Shown: in pieces, positions 46,401 to 57,249 of the stretch
Position numbering within the stretch: the stretch's first letter is position 1
How the letters are laid out: each line of letters opens with the position of its first letter
Source: Clytia hemisphaerica
Lineage: Eukaryota > Cnidaria > Hydrozoa > Leptothecata > Clytiidae
NCBI GenBank assembly: GCA_902728285.1
Contig: CACVBU010000910.1
Coordinates: 1,806,080-1,870,079, forward strand
DNA length: 64,000 nucleotides
Direction of reading: 5' to 3'
Made by a program: the position numbers and the translations under genes
Notes under the pieces: model-generated
The model's input: only the letters and a program-made list of their open reading frames with translations
The model's database searches: none
What the model was told of the DNA's origin: nothing

Positions 46401-48503
46401 CAACAAAGAGAAGTTTTTGATGTAGGTGTAGTTCACAAATGGGGAAGAGATTTTGTAAAAAACCTTTCTTCAAAAGTGCCTAGATGTATTGAGCCATTTC
46501 ATATTTTCTTAACTGGTGGTGGAGGCGTAGGAAAAAAGCCATTTACTCACTTCAATCTATCATTCTTTGTCAAAACTTCTTATGTACAGAGGTGGAGAAC
46601 CCGCAAAAGAAAGAATTCTAGTGCTTGCGCCGACGGGTGTAGCAGCAATTAACGTGAATGGGACTACAATCCACAGCGGTTTGATCATCTCTAAAACAAA
46701 ATTTACAAAAGAAACTTGCATGTGTGGAAGTTATTATGATTGATGAAATTTCCATTGTTTCTAGCCGCCTGTTTAGAAACATTGATGAAAGGTTGCGCAA
46801 AGTATTTGAAGTTGATAAACCTTTTGCCGGAAAATCAGTTCTGCTTTGTGGTGATTTGTATCAACTGCCACCTAATTTTAAAGATTTTATCTATAAACCA
46901 GATTGCTCCACAGTACATGGTATAATTGGGTTTGAATTATGGCGTAAATTCATGAGATCATGAGACAGAGAGATGATATTGATTTTATTGACCTCTTGAA
47001 TCAAATTCGTTTAGGTGAGCTAGATGAAGAAAAGAAAGAGCTTTTAAAATCTAGATTTATTGCAAAGGACAGTCCAAATTATCCCTCTAATGTAACTCAT
47101 ATTTTTGCAGAAAACAAACCAGTCGATGCATATAACATGGAAAAACTCAATGAATTACCAGCTGAAAAGCATATTATTTTTGAACAAGATGAAGTTCCAA
47201 AGCATTTAACAAGCCAAGATCTCAGATTTATTGAAACTGTTAAAGCAAGAGAAACAGGTGGTCTTGCCCGTGTATTAGAATTGAAAGTAGGTGCCCGAAT
47301 TTTAATCTGCAAAAATATTGACATTACTGATAGACTCGTTAATGGTCAAGTTGGAACAGTGAAAAGATTTAAATATAATTCCAGTAATACCATATCTGGT
47401 GTCTATGTTGAACTTGATGATGTTCTAGCAGGTAAAAAAGGACCCAATTTAGATCACGTGTGTAGGGAAAATGATTGGATATTGATTGAAAGGGCAGAAA
47501 GCACCTTTAACACACGGAAGGAAAAGAAAAAGGAAAAACCTTTAATGATTCGGAGAACTCAATTTCCTTTAGTCTTATCATATGCATGTACAAGTCATAA
47601 AGTCCAAGGGCTAACACTTCAATCAGCAGTAGTAAGCTTTGATTTGTTTAAACAGAGATATTTCAATCAAGGTCAAATGTATGTTAGTTTATCCAGAATG
47701 ACAAACATAAATGGATTGTTTTTGACTGGTGAATATGATAGAAAAGCTATTCGTGCAAACAATGAGGCAGATAATAAAATAATAATTACCATAATAAAAA
47801 GCAGCAAATACGAACGTTTACGAAAAGATAGACCTTTGCATAAAATTGAAAGTTTTTCATCTGCTTTGACTCCTGGTCAACATGTTCAAATTTCACTCCT
47901 TAATGTTCGCTCTTTGAAAAAACATGCTATTGACATTACAAAGTGTAAAACTCTTATGTACAGTGACTTATTATGTCTTACTGAAACTCAACTGATACAA
48001 ACGAGGTTGATCAAATACTTGGCGATTTCAATATTGAATACAACAACAATTCTGTTAATCGATTCCAAAACACTGCATGTTGCTTTAATTCTTCAATTCT
48101 AATTATAGATTGTCATAGAGCGGCAGGTTACACTTTAATTATATTTTCAAAAGAAACCTTCAGTAACCGACCTACCAAACTTTTAATGTTGTACAAACCA
48201 CCTGATTATTCAAGAAACAGTTGTCGTAAAGACTTGTTAGAACTTATAACATATGACAATATAGACATCGTTGTTGGAGATTTCAACATTGATGCTTTAG
48301 ATCCTGAAAACGCATTCCTGAGTGAAGTACTTTCTGCATATAAAATGATTGTAGATGAACCAACCCATCTAGCAGGTGTTCTTCTTGACCATGTTTATTT
48401 AAAGAATAGCTTTATAGATAAAAAAGAAGTCAAGTGTTTTGTAAAGAACGTGTATTTTTCTGATCACGACGGAGTTTGTTTTATCATATCAAGCAACACT
48501 TAA
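43458..48503 (+). pseudogene. Helitron/Helentron polyprotein: protease, zinc fingers, helicase, endonuclease; HUH core missing
   Basis: The order along one strand, over several frames, is as follows. 43664-44260: papain-like cysteine protease of the tegument-USP/C76 type (Cys in GMQCSAISLYAI, Asp/His in FDSHSRN), a known Helitron companion. 44300-44600: basic repeats (KVYYAHNK, KVYYGRNK). 44620-45600: the Helitron N-terminal cysteine region (CVCCNRCLYR, CKTCHNKLKK) and SPSKYFNQ. 45700-46560: RepHel middle part, Walker A GGGGVGK. 46600-47800: APTGVAAINVNGTTIHS, IMIDEIS, QLPP and SYACTSHKVQGLT, PIF1-family motifs. 47880-48503: exonuclease-endonuclease-phosphatase domain (VVGDFNIDAL, DHVYL, SDHDGV). 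The EEP tail fits Helentron-type elements. At about 45680-45705 the HUH nuclease domain that should follow DPDYI is absent. Many frameshifts (46540, 46720, 46965, 48020) and stops make it dead. Confidence 0.88.
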
Positions 48504-49340
48504 ATTTCGAACCTGTTTGACCTACATAACCTACTTAGCCGATTTGACCCACTTGAGAAATAGTTTTTTATACGGGGGTATAGGGGAGGGTGGAATTGAA
48601 GGAGTTGCAAAACTCTAGAGCAATTAAAATAATTTTTGATAAACTGTAACATTCATTTAAAACTTTGCTGCTGAGATCTGCAACTCCTTCTGACAATACA
48701 CAACCATGTGTATGTAGATCTTTTTTCGTTGAAATGTAGAGAAAGCTCCAAGACAGTTCATCGGTTTACATAAACTTGTTCAAATTAAATTTATTTCAAC
48801 GCTGAAATGTTATATGCACATGATTGTATTGCTTGGGGGCCTGATTCAATACGGCTGGTGTGAGGATTTTGTCTTTTATGTCACATGTTTTTGTTGTTGA
48901 TTTTCAGAAGTAACTTTTCAGGTCACTCTATTTAAATACATTAAAGGAAGAAATTTAGTTCTCGCCAAATTTAATGTTTACAAATTAAATTCCCGTCAAA
49001 TTTAAATTTTCTCAATGTTTCACTATTTAGCTCATAAAAGTTCTACTTTAAAACATTTCCTTAAAACTTTTCCCTGTCATCGGCCACAACTTCTTCCTTT
49101 AATGTTAATTGACTGAGCCTAACCAGTCAAGTATCGTTGTGTTTACTAAAAGTTTTATCTTCCTGTGATGTGTTAGGAGTGTTGAAAGACTCTGGATGTC
49201 TGTGATCAAAATTAAAATTCAATATCGTAAAAAAAGGACTTTCCTCACTAACCATACATTTTCTGCTTATTTTACACATACTAATTTGTAGTTTTTTGTA
49301 CCTTGGATTTTTTACAAATCAATTATTTAAATCGTTTTAT
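48504..49340. other. No gene; possible Helitron 3' end
   Basis: GAAGGAGTTGCA (48598-48609) returns inverted at 48679-48690. GAGTTGCAAAACTC followed by CTAG (48615-48618) could be the short hairpin plus CTRR of a Helitron terminus, but the stem is only 5 bp. Not decisive. Confidence 0.3.
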
Positions 49341-49343
49341 ACA

Positions 49344-49505
49344 GAAATTTGAATTATTCTTACACCAAAATTAGAATTATTCTTATACCAAAATTAGAAT
49401 TAATTTCATACCAAAAATTAAAATTATTTTTATACAAAAATTTGAAATTTTCATACACAAATGTGAATTATTATTGTACAATTTTGAATTATTTTCATAC
49501 CTCGC
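49344..49505. repeat. Degenerate tandem repeat, about 25-bp unit
   Basis: About six copies of GAATTATTCTTATACCAAAATTA with drift (TTTCATACCAAAAATTA, TTTTATACAAAAATTTG). It ends just before the GGACCTACC element. Confidence 0.75.
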
Positions 49506-49525
49506 ATTCTATAAAATCATTTTTT

Positions 49526-50410
49526 GGACCTACCTCCGGGTGCCCCGGTGGAGGTTCTATAAATTAACCCATGTCCGTTCGTTCGTCCGTTCGTTCGTCC
49601 GTCCGTCTGTTACCAGCTTTTCTCAGGATTGGCTCATTAGTTTTTGCTGATTTTTTGCACAATGATGCTAAATGGCAATGCCCAGAACGTGACGGAGCCC
49701 GATTTTTGAGAAAAAATTTATTTGGGCAAATTTGGGCCAAAAACTACCTAAAAATAGGGTTTTTGGACTCTGTGCAAAATCCTGTCATTACTTTTTTCTG
49801 ATTTTTTGTACAAAGATGGAGGGCAAGACTCTCTAAAGAATGACTGAAGTGGTTTTTCCCGGGAAATTCTTATTCGCCTTAAAAGACGGATTTTCTTATT
49901 TTGGGGAAATTCCCTTTAACCAAATAATCAAATAGAGTTTTTCTCAATGTTGACTCATAATTTTTTTCTGATTTTTTGCACAATGATGCAAAATGGCAAT
50001 GCCCAAAATGTGACGGAGCCAGATTTTTAAGGAAAATAATTTTGGGCAAATTTGGGCCAAAAACAGCTCAAAAGGTTTTTTGGGCCTGAATGGTTTAAGT
50101 GATTTTCGTATTTGGGGAAATTCCTTTTTACCATTTTACATTATTCAACAAACCAGCTTTATTTTTCCATTCGTAATTACTTTTCATCGTCATGGTTTAT
50201 ATTTTCTTTTTTTGATATAAATCTCTTTTATAAAATTCTGCACAATTTACAAAAAAATGAACACTCAAATCTCTCTATTTACGAAAAATAATGGACAAAA
50301 TGTATATATGAATGAATTTGGTGTTGAAATGAAAATGTTGGTAATTCGTTGGTTGTTTATTGTTGTTTGGTACAACGTACTCAATCATTTCACTCATCAT
50401 GGGTAGGTAC
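49526..50410. mobile_element. GGACCTACC-ended non-autonomous element, copy 2
   Basis: Starts GGACCTACCTCCGGGTGCC, ends CATCATGGGTAGGTAC. The GTCCGT run (49574-49608), TTACCAGCTTTT, and two copies of AATGGCAATGCCCAGAAC-like sequence ending GTGACGGAGCC match copy 1 at 17.3-18.2 kb. The inner half-unit is duplicated (49620-49830 and 49940-50110). T runs flank both sides. Confidence 0.65.
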
Positions 50411-50853
50411 TTTTAACCATATGGTTTGTTTCTTCACACCTGAATACTGAAAGAGTTCATAAAAGTGATAGGTAAGCTAAAGGTCTCTTTTTGATCCATC
50501 AAAATTCGTTAACGCAGACACTTTCACATGCGTTTCTAGGTAAATCTTAGAAAACAATCATTTTATAGTCCTTCCATTTTCATTCAGATAATGTCTTTTT
50601 AGAGCTTCAATTATAACGTCCAGCCATCTCTCAAAGAAGGTTAAAAAACTATGATAGTCTTTTGTCTCGAAGAATATAAGGGATTTGTTAGCTAGTTAAC
50701 AAGCGTTCTGTTTCATTACTCCAATGTACAAAATATTTGATAAAGAATGGGACTGCTGTAAGAAATTAATCATGAGTTTTAAAGAGTGATGTGATTTTGT
50801 TCCTGTTGGTATTATTTACCTGGGACTTTAATATCTTCATTGTTTTATTGCAG

Positions 50854-51236
50854 GGATCAATCAGTAACCAAATATTTGTCGACGACGGAAATATTGCTTC
50901 TCATCCAATTGTTCGAATGTCAACACTACAAAAATCGAAACAAGGTACAATAAGCATTAAGTTTAGTGGCTTCACTTTTGCTTGCCCGAGAAAGGCTTAA
51001 TATTCTGCTCTAGCCCTTCAGGCTTTAAAATCAATGACTATAAGCCTCAAAGGGCTTTAAAGTTTGCATAGTGATCAATTGATATTTTGATGAATAATAT
51101 TATATCAAAAAGTGAGAGTTTACTATAATGATTACCCTATCAATAAAGTCAACTCTTGTTTTTAATTTGAAGAAAATATTTAAAATATCTTTTTTTCTAC
51201 AGAACTTCAATCGACGACCATCTATTTGCAAAATTT
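50854..51236 (+). CDS. Two possible exons of an unrecognised gene
   Basis: 50854-50944 lies between TTATTGCAG and AACAAG|GTACAA and is open (NQIFVDDGNIASHP). 51203-51236 lies between TTCTACAG and TTT|GTACGT; the phases join. No similarity to a known family was recognised and no continuation was found, so this is only a splice-signal-based suggestion. Confidence 0.25.
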
Positions 51237-51603
51237 GTACGTCTCTATTTATTGGTATGATTGAAAATACACACGTTAACGTATCCTAAACACTATCACG
51301 TTTCACGATAAGATTAGAACAATGTTTTTTTTTCGAAGCTTATTCGTCATAATTAATCGTTATTGTACTATTATGATGCTACATATTGTTTTTTGGTTCA
51401 TTACACCTATCCTAATTCTAATTCAATGTCTGTTGGAATGAAGTTGGTATTGGACAATGATGATAGACTTTATTTCGACTAGAGAGTATTACATATTTTT
51501 AATATCTTGCTAAAAAGTAATTAATATTGTACAATAGTAATTTTGTTAATATTTACAGACAATTATATGATTATCTGAAACAAAATTGTTCAAAATTTTT
51601 ATA

Positions 51604-52177
51604 CCGTAAATCACCGATTAAGATCCCCGCTTGAATTCGCGCCCGCTCGAATAAGCGCCCCTCAGTTAGTTAAAATAATTTTATAAGCGCCCCGCTCAAA
51701 TAAGCGCCCCCCTTTGAATAAGCGCCCCCTCCAGGGAGGGGCGCTTATTCGAATTGGTGGCCTAGGCTAATTTCCGGGATAAGAATTTCTCTTCAGATGA
51801 TTAACAGTCGAAAAAAATTGGAACAAAAATAAAAATCAAGGTCTTTTAGCTTTCTTTTTTTTTCTGTTTCTTTTTCTTCAGATTCGTTTCTTCAGCTTGC
51901 TTTCAGTTGTATCAATGCCGATAATCTTTTGCTTCTTTTCTAACTTCTCAAGCAAGAATTTTATCGTCGGTAATTGCTGTATATTTAACAGGAACCACAA
52001 GTCCGATTTCATCCTTTTTTGAAGTTAAGTTTAAGCAGATTCCGAATTTGTTGATATACGAATTTCTGAAATAAAAAATAAGCGCCCCGCTTGAATAAGT
52101 GCCCCGCTTGAATAAGCGCCCCCCTCAGAGCCTGAAAAATTAAATAAGCGCCCGGGCGCTTAATCGGTGATTTACGG
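51604..52177. mobile_element. MITE with CCGTAAATCACCGATTAAG ends and AATAAGCGCCCC arrays
   Basis: Perfect 19-bp inverted ends flanked by TA (51602-51603, 52178-52179). Adjacent to each end are three to five spaced copies of TTGAATAAGCGCCCC. A GGAGGGGCGCTTATTCGAA inverted copy lies near 51735. The middle (51780-52070) is unlike the ends and has no gene. TA flanks suggest Tc1/mariner-type mobilisation. Confidence 0.9.
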
Positions 52178-52179
52178 TA

Positions 52180-53280
52180 TGTTAAAAAAAATTTTTTTTC
52201 AACCTTGTTAATCGACCCTGACTAAATGTTAACGATTTTTGCACCCATTTTGCCTAAGCTACCTCCAATATAGAGTAGTTTATCGTTATCGTGTGACTGC
52301 TCTCTCTAATCTTTTGATCTATCCTATCCTTTTCGGCTGACCTTCCAGCGCAGCTGGTTTATTTGCTTTGCATTGGAAAGTTGAAGCAAACTTTTGAATG
52401 TCTAATTTCTGCTGTTAAAAATTGTCACTTTCTTTTTCAAGAATTTAAAAAAACATTATATACCATAATGATTGGTGATAAAAGAGATGAGAAAAAAACT
52501 TGCTCAAGTTGAGGAGGGGGTTGTTTGTACTTTTCTTCGAAAATAGAATACATGTTTTAAAAATGAAGCCAGGTAATCAAAATATTTAGGGAAAATACCC
52601 AAAAATAATAATCATGTTAGTACAAAAAGGGTATATATGTAACAGCAATGTATAATAAAGCCTGGATTTACATATGGCCGACATGGTAATAATTCATACT
52701 CTAGGGCAACTTTTAAATTGTCGCTTTTTCGTCGCCTCAATCGAATAGGTTAAGCCTTGACAAGGCTTCTAGGCGATGAAAAGCTATAAAAAAGTCAAAG
52801 CTTGGAATTTAGGAGACATATAAAATTTTGCTGTCACCATTTTTTTGGCGTTTTATAAATCATCTTGAGCTGAAGTCATTGTTTCTTCTTTGTATGTACA
52901 GATGTTTTCACATAAAAACATAAAACTTGGCGGACATCAGACATTCCAACCTTTTTTAATAACTGGCTACAAACCCAACTTAACTGCATTTTTTGTCGTT
53001 TTAATGAAAAACCTCTAAGTCCGTAGCTTATTACCCATCTTAGGAGCTGTAAAATCTTAATCTAGGATCCTTGATGTCTACTTTAAGCCATGCAAGTACT
53101 GATTGAATGGTCCTCAGAAAACTAAGATTGGAATTAAATACAGCCATAGACACAATTATTATTACCAACACTGAGATGCCAACGTCAAAATACAAAATGT
53201 ACAAATAGTACAACATTACATGTCATCCTTCCATCTGTCTCAGGGGGTCAGACCAAGGCTCCATCCCCCCCCCCACCTTT
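52180..53280. other. No gene recognised
   Basis: AT-rich spacer with no clear repeat between the MITE and the reverse transcriptase fragment. Confidence 0.45.
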
Positions 53281-53289
53281 ATAGTATTT

Positions 53290-54010
53290 ACACAAAGGAC
53301 ATACTTGAACAAATAACGTCGGAACATTCATTGAACCAAGTATCAATACATCCATAACCGCTTTTGCGGACGATTTGATTCTGCTCAGCCCCAGTCTTAT
53401 GTTTATACAACAAATGCTCTCCTTCTGTGAATCTTATGGTCAAATGATAGGCCTCGAATTGAACAACACTAAAACACAATTCATCATTTCCGGAGATTGC
53501 CCATTTCAGAACCATACTGTCGTCATCAAGGGTCAGGATGTCAAGCCCCAACCTACTCTAAAACACCTAGGATTTCTTTGGGACACAAAAGCAAAAAGAA
53601 TTGCAAACCCGAATTTCAGAACTCTGGGCAGTCACATTCTCGTTGATAGCCAGTGGAATAAGAAAGATGCACCCAAACACAATTGCTACAATATTCAAAT
53701 CCCAAAGTATTGTACGGAATAGAATTGACTTTAACGTCAAAATCATTTCCTGAGCATTCAAGCAGGCAGTGTCAAGCTGCATTCAAAAGCTTACTTGGCT
53801 ATTCAAAATATGGTGCCAACGATCTGAATAAAATATCGCGTTGCAGACATAACTCCATACATTGAAAAACCGAAAGATTAATCTTTTAACCCAGCTTATG
53901 AAAAAACCCCAAACTTCAATATATCTCATTCACACCCTGGCAAGTTTTGACCGTCAACATTCAGTAGTTCCAAGTATCCTACAGATCTATCTGTGTTCGT
54001 GAAAATATTA
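53290..54010 (+). pseudogene. Non-LTR retrotransposon reverse transcriptase, C-terminal fragment
   Basis: The catalytic motif TAFADDLILLSPS is followed by LSFCESYGQMIGLELNNTKTQF and LKHLGFLWDT, the order of reverse transcriptase motifs after the YADD box in LINE-type elements. The frame shifts near 53690, then VLYGIELTLTSKSF and SKYGANDLNK continue the post-RT region. Upstream RT motifs and the endonuclease are absent. Clade not determined; 5'-truncated like most LINE copies. Confidence 0.8.
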
Positions 54011-54064
54011 ATGTGATCGGATCAGTAAAATAATCAAAATTTTTTTTTGTAAACATAAACAAAT

Positions 54065-55621
54065 ATGGCGGATAAGAAAAAGAGAAAAGTGTTATTGTCA
54101 CTCTTTGTGGCAATGACAGATAGTGATGGCGACGAAGAAGAGGAATTTATTAACTTTTTACCTACTCTTATGAATGAGTGTACTCAAAGGCAAGACAAAA
54201 CTAAACAGCGGGTTATTGATTATTTCGAACTTACAGTTTCAAGACTCCCTGATATCGACTTCAAGTCTCACTTCAGGTAAAATAAATACTTTTCACTCAC
54301 TCCTCGCCTCATTACCAAGATTCAGAAACTCTCTTCTACAAAATGCTATGTCATAATTGCCTAATTATAATATAAAAGGACAGAGATATAAGCACTTTTA
54401 GAATAGGTGGAGGCAATTTTTGTGATTTCTGATAGAGTAGAGGGGGATGAAGGTTCAAGGAATTGAATCAATAAAATTTATTTGACATCATTTGTAGGTT
54501 GCGACGTGAATCCCTTGAGATTTCGTGTCAAAGACTTTGCACGTCAGAATATTTGCAAAAGGGACAGAAAGGTGGTAGAGAGGAGATCAAACTGGCAAAG
54601 AAGTTATGTATGTATTTGTGGTTTTCATCCACCAAAAAAAATAAATAGAAGTATTTCTAGCCGGTATGTATATGTCATCGATTTCCGAATTTTTTATCGA
54701 CCTTGGTTTCCACGTATTATTATTTTACTAGTTTTAATGGTTCCTTCATCTTCGTCCTTTGACTCTAGCTAATTATTGATATAGTCAATATTTTCAACAC
54801 CTTTATTTACTTATTTAATTTTCCTTTAGATTTGGTGTCACATATTCGAGTGTTGGTGGTGTTGTGGATAGAGTGACGAAGGCTATTTCTGCCATCATGA
54901 CGAAACAGGAAATTGTGTAGCCGACTGGCAATCGTCGGAAAGTTGTAGCTCGTGGTTTTCAAGCAATGAAAGGCATTGAAAACGTCATTGGTGCCATTGA
55001 TGGTAGTCACATACCAATTAGTGAAAGAACGGAAGACAACAAAGTTTACGTTAATAGAAAACATTTTGAGTCTGTTGTACTACAAGGCTGTTGTGATCAT
55101 GTTTTACGGTTCACGGATTGTTTTACTGGCTTTCCGATTTCACGATGCAAGGGTTTACGAAAATTCTACAATTCGACGAAGAATTATCACTGACCCAGTA
55201 TCGATGGTTCCTGAGGGATCAATCATACTGGGTGATTCAGCATATAAATTGGAAACGTACATGATGGTACCCTATAAGGATACGGGTAATATGAATCAAA
55301 CGAAAAGCCGGTACAACTACAAACATTCCGCTACCCGAATGGTAATTGAAAGAGCCTTTGGTTTGTTGAAAGTTCGTTTTTGTAGGCTCAAATACTTGGA
55401 GCTTAAAAACTTAGAGCCTTTGAATAAATTCATAATTGCGATGTGTACACTTCACAATTTTTGTATTAATGAGGACCTAAGACTTAATCTTGGATCCTTG
55501 TGAAGTTGATTTTGATATTGAGTTTGAGGACGTTGGTCACGATGCGTACTACAATGAGATATATGGGGCTGCTTTACTGGACGCAGATAGAAAAGGAGAT
55601 GAGATTGCTGAAAGCATGTGA
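54065..55621 (+). pseudogene. PIF/Harbinger DDE transposase, broken
   Basis: Exon 1 (54065-54276) starts MADKKKRK and ends AG|GTAAAA. Exon 2 starts at 54498 (LRRESLEI...LCMYLWFSST), exon 3 at about 54830 (FGVTYSSVGGVVDRV). Catalytic features: first Asp in GAIDGSHIPI, second Asp in HDARVYENS, third acidic region GDSAYKL, and Glu in VIERAFGLLKVRF, the HARBI1-type set. The tail ends DRKGDEIAESM. Breaks: slip in an A-run near 54640, TAG at 54918-54920, frameshift near 55090 and another near 55490. HARBI1-like transposases act with a Myb-like partner, and such a gene lies convergently 640 bp downstream. Confidence 0.87.
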
Positions 55622-56262
55622 TGGTTTGGTTTTTTTTTTTTTTTAAGTTAGTTTTGTTAGCTAGTTAAGTTACTAATGTTCGAAAAATCCTCCTATGTTT
55701 TTTAGCCGAAAGAAAAGAATTTTTAGGTTGGATAAAATTTTCTCAAAGAGACATAAGAAATTACAATCATTTACTTTAGGTGATAAATATAATTTTCCAA
55801 AAACCTTGTTCTATAGTTGTGGAATGTAATATTGTTTACGTATTTTAGTTTTTTTTGTAATTTTAAGAATTATTTGCACTGAATTATTTAAATGTACATA
55901 AAGTTAAATGAATTATTTATATCAACTTATATAACTTGTACACGTTTTTTATAAGAATAAACTAAGAACACATGACTTCGATGGTCAAAGAACAAGATTT
56001 TAAGGCTTCGTGGACTCTGAAAACTTAGCTTATAGTATGAAAATGGACAAAAATACTCAGAAATTGGTGAAGAAATTAAGAAAAAAGAACATATTTAAGC
56101 TTTAAACTAGAAAGGTTGAGAGCATCCAGAGGCTTTAAAATTTTGGCTGTTGTCATAAAAAAACGTAAAACATAAAAAACAGTAAACAAACATAAATCCT
56201 CGATCGTAAAATGCCATTTTTTCATTGTGTCTATTTTGAATTCTTTCCTCTTTTGCCTGCTC

Positions 56263-57243
56263 TCACTCTTGCCTCTTTTCTTCCCACGACTGCATCCACT
56301 GTAACAACTGGTTTGACGCAGTGACGGCGGCGGGGACGTACTTTCCTCTTTTTCTCTTTTTGTCTTTCTTCGATTTTCTTCTCTTTCGCTCCTTCAATGT
56401 CAATTCTGCCCTATCAACGTCTTCGTCAGCTTTTCTTTCATCATCACTATCATCACTACTTTCATCGCTATCGATCTCGTCGTCCTCGTCGTCTTCTTCT
56501 TTCGGGCTTTTCGTCTTATTGCTATTGGTCTTTTCGCTGGTCATAACTTCACCACATGAACTGATCGTTATGCGTGGCTCAATTTTTGGCTGTCCACCGA
56601 GAACTTCATCAAGTTCATCGAAGAACTTCGACTTCTTTGGTGAACCACCTGATTGTAAACGATTGTGATTTTTTGCTTTTTTGTACGGCTTGCGTATTGT
56701 GTCAAAACGTGTCGAACACTGTTCTGCGTCTGGCAAATCATCCTCTTTCTCGCCACGTTTAACCATTTCTGCCACAACATCATTTCTAATTAGATTCCAA
56801 GCTTTTGTTTGCGTGTATCGAGGCGAATCAATCATTGGTAGTACTTTTTGTAGACCTGGATCAGATAAAGTGTCCAGTTTTTTGACCAACGATATGTCTT
56901 TTTTTTTGTTACTTGACGACGATGGTGGAGCATTATCAGTAATAAGATTTTTGGAGCAAGTTGGTGTTTCACTGCCCGGGACCACTTGTTGTTCGATATC
57001 CAATGCATTGTTTTTGGTTTGTTTTTTAGAAGGTTTTGTGTGTTTTTTTCGACGATTTTGTTTTTGTTTTTTTCGATTGCAAAGAAGCAGCTTCCACAGC
57101 TCCTGGTCGACATTTGATGTGGCACTTCAGAGATTTCTTTTTATTAATGTCTGCATATTCAGAAAGCTTGATGTTTCGAATGTCATCTTGTGACTCATCC
57201 AGTAAGCTTTCCTGCTGCTCAATGACTCAGAATCCGACGACAT
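56263..57243 (-). pseudogene. PIF/Harbinger Myb/SANT-like partner protein, broken at the 5' end
   Basis: From ATG 57243 (MSSDSESLSS) the trace passes through two frameshifts and reaches a 246-codon open frame (57003-56263). This has a trihelix/MADF-like DNA-binding region: AWNLIRNDVVAEMVKRG, STRFDTIRKPYKKAKN and FFDELDEVLGG. A long acidic stretch (EEDDEDDEIDSDESSDDSDD) follows and a basic block (KERKRRKSKKDKKRKRG), likely nuclear localisation. In PIF/Harbinger elements this protein binds the element ends and imports the transposase. It converges with the transposase at 54.1-55.6 kb. Terminal inverted repeats of the pair were not found. Confidence 0.75.
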
Positions 57244-57249
57244 GATGAT

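Noticed and set aside
56321-57193. Long plus-strand open frames rich in Ser/Phe opposite the Myb-like gene
   Set aside because: They are antisense to an acidic, Lys/Glu-rich coding region with recognisable DNA-binding features and have no features of their own.
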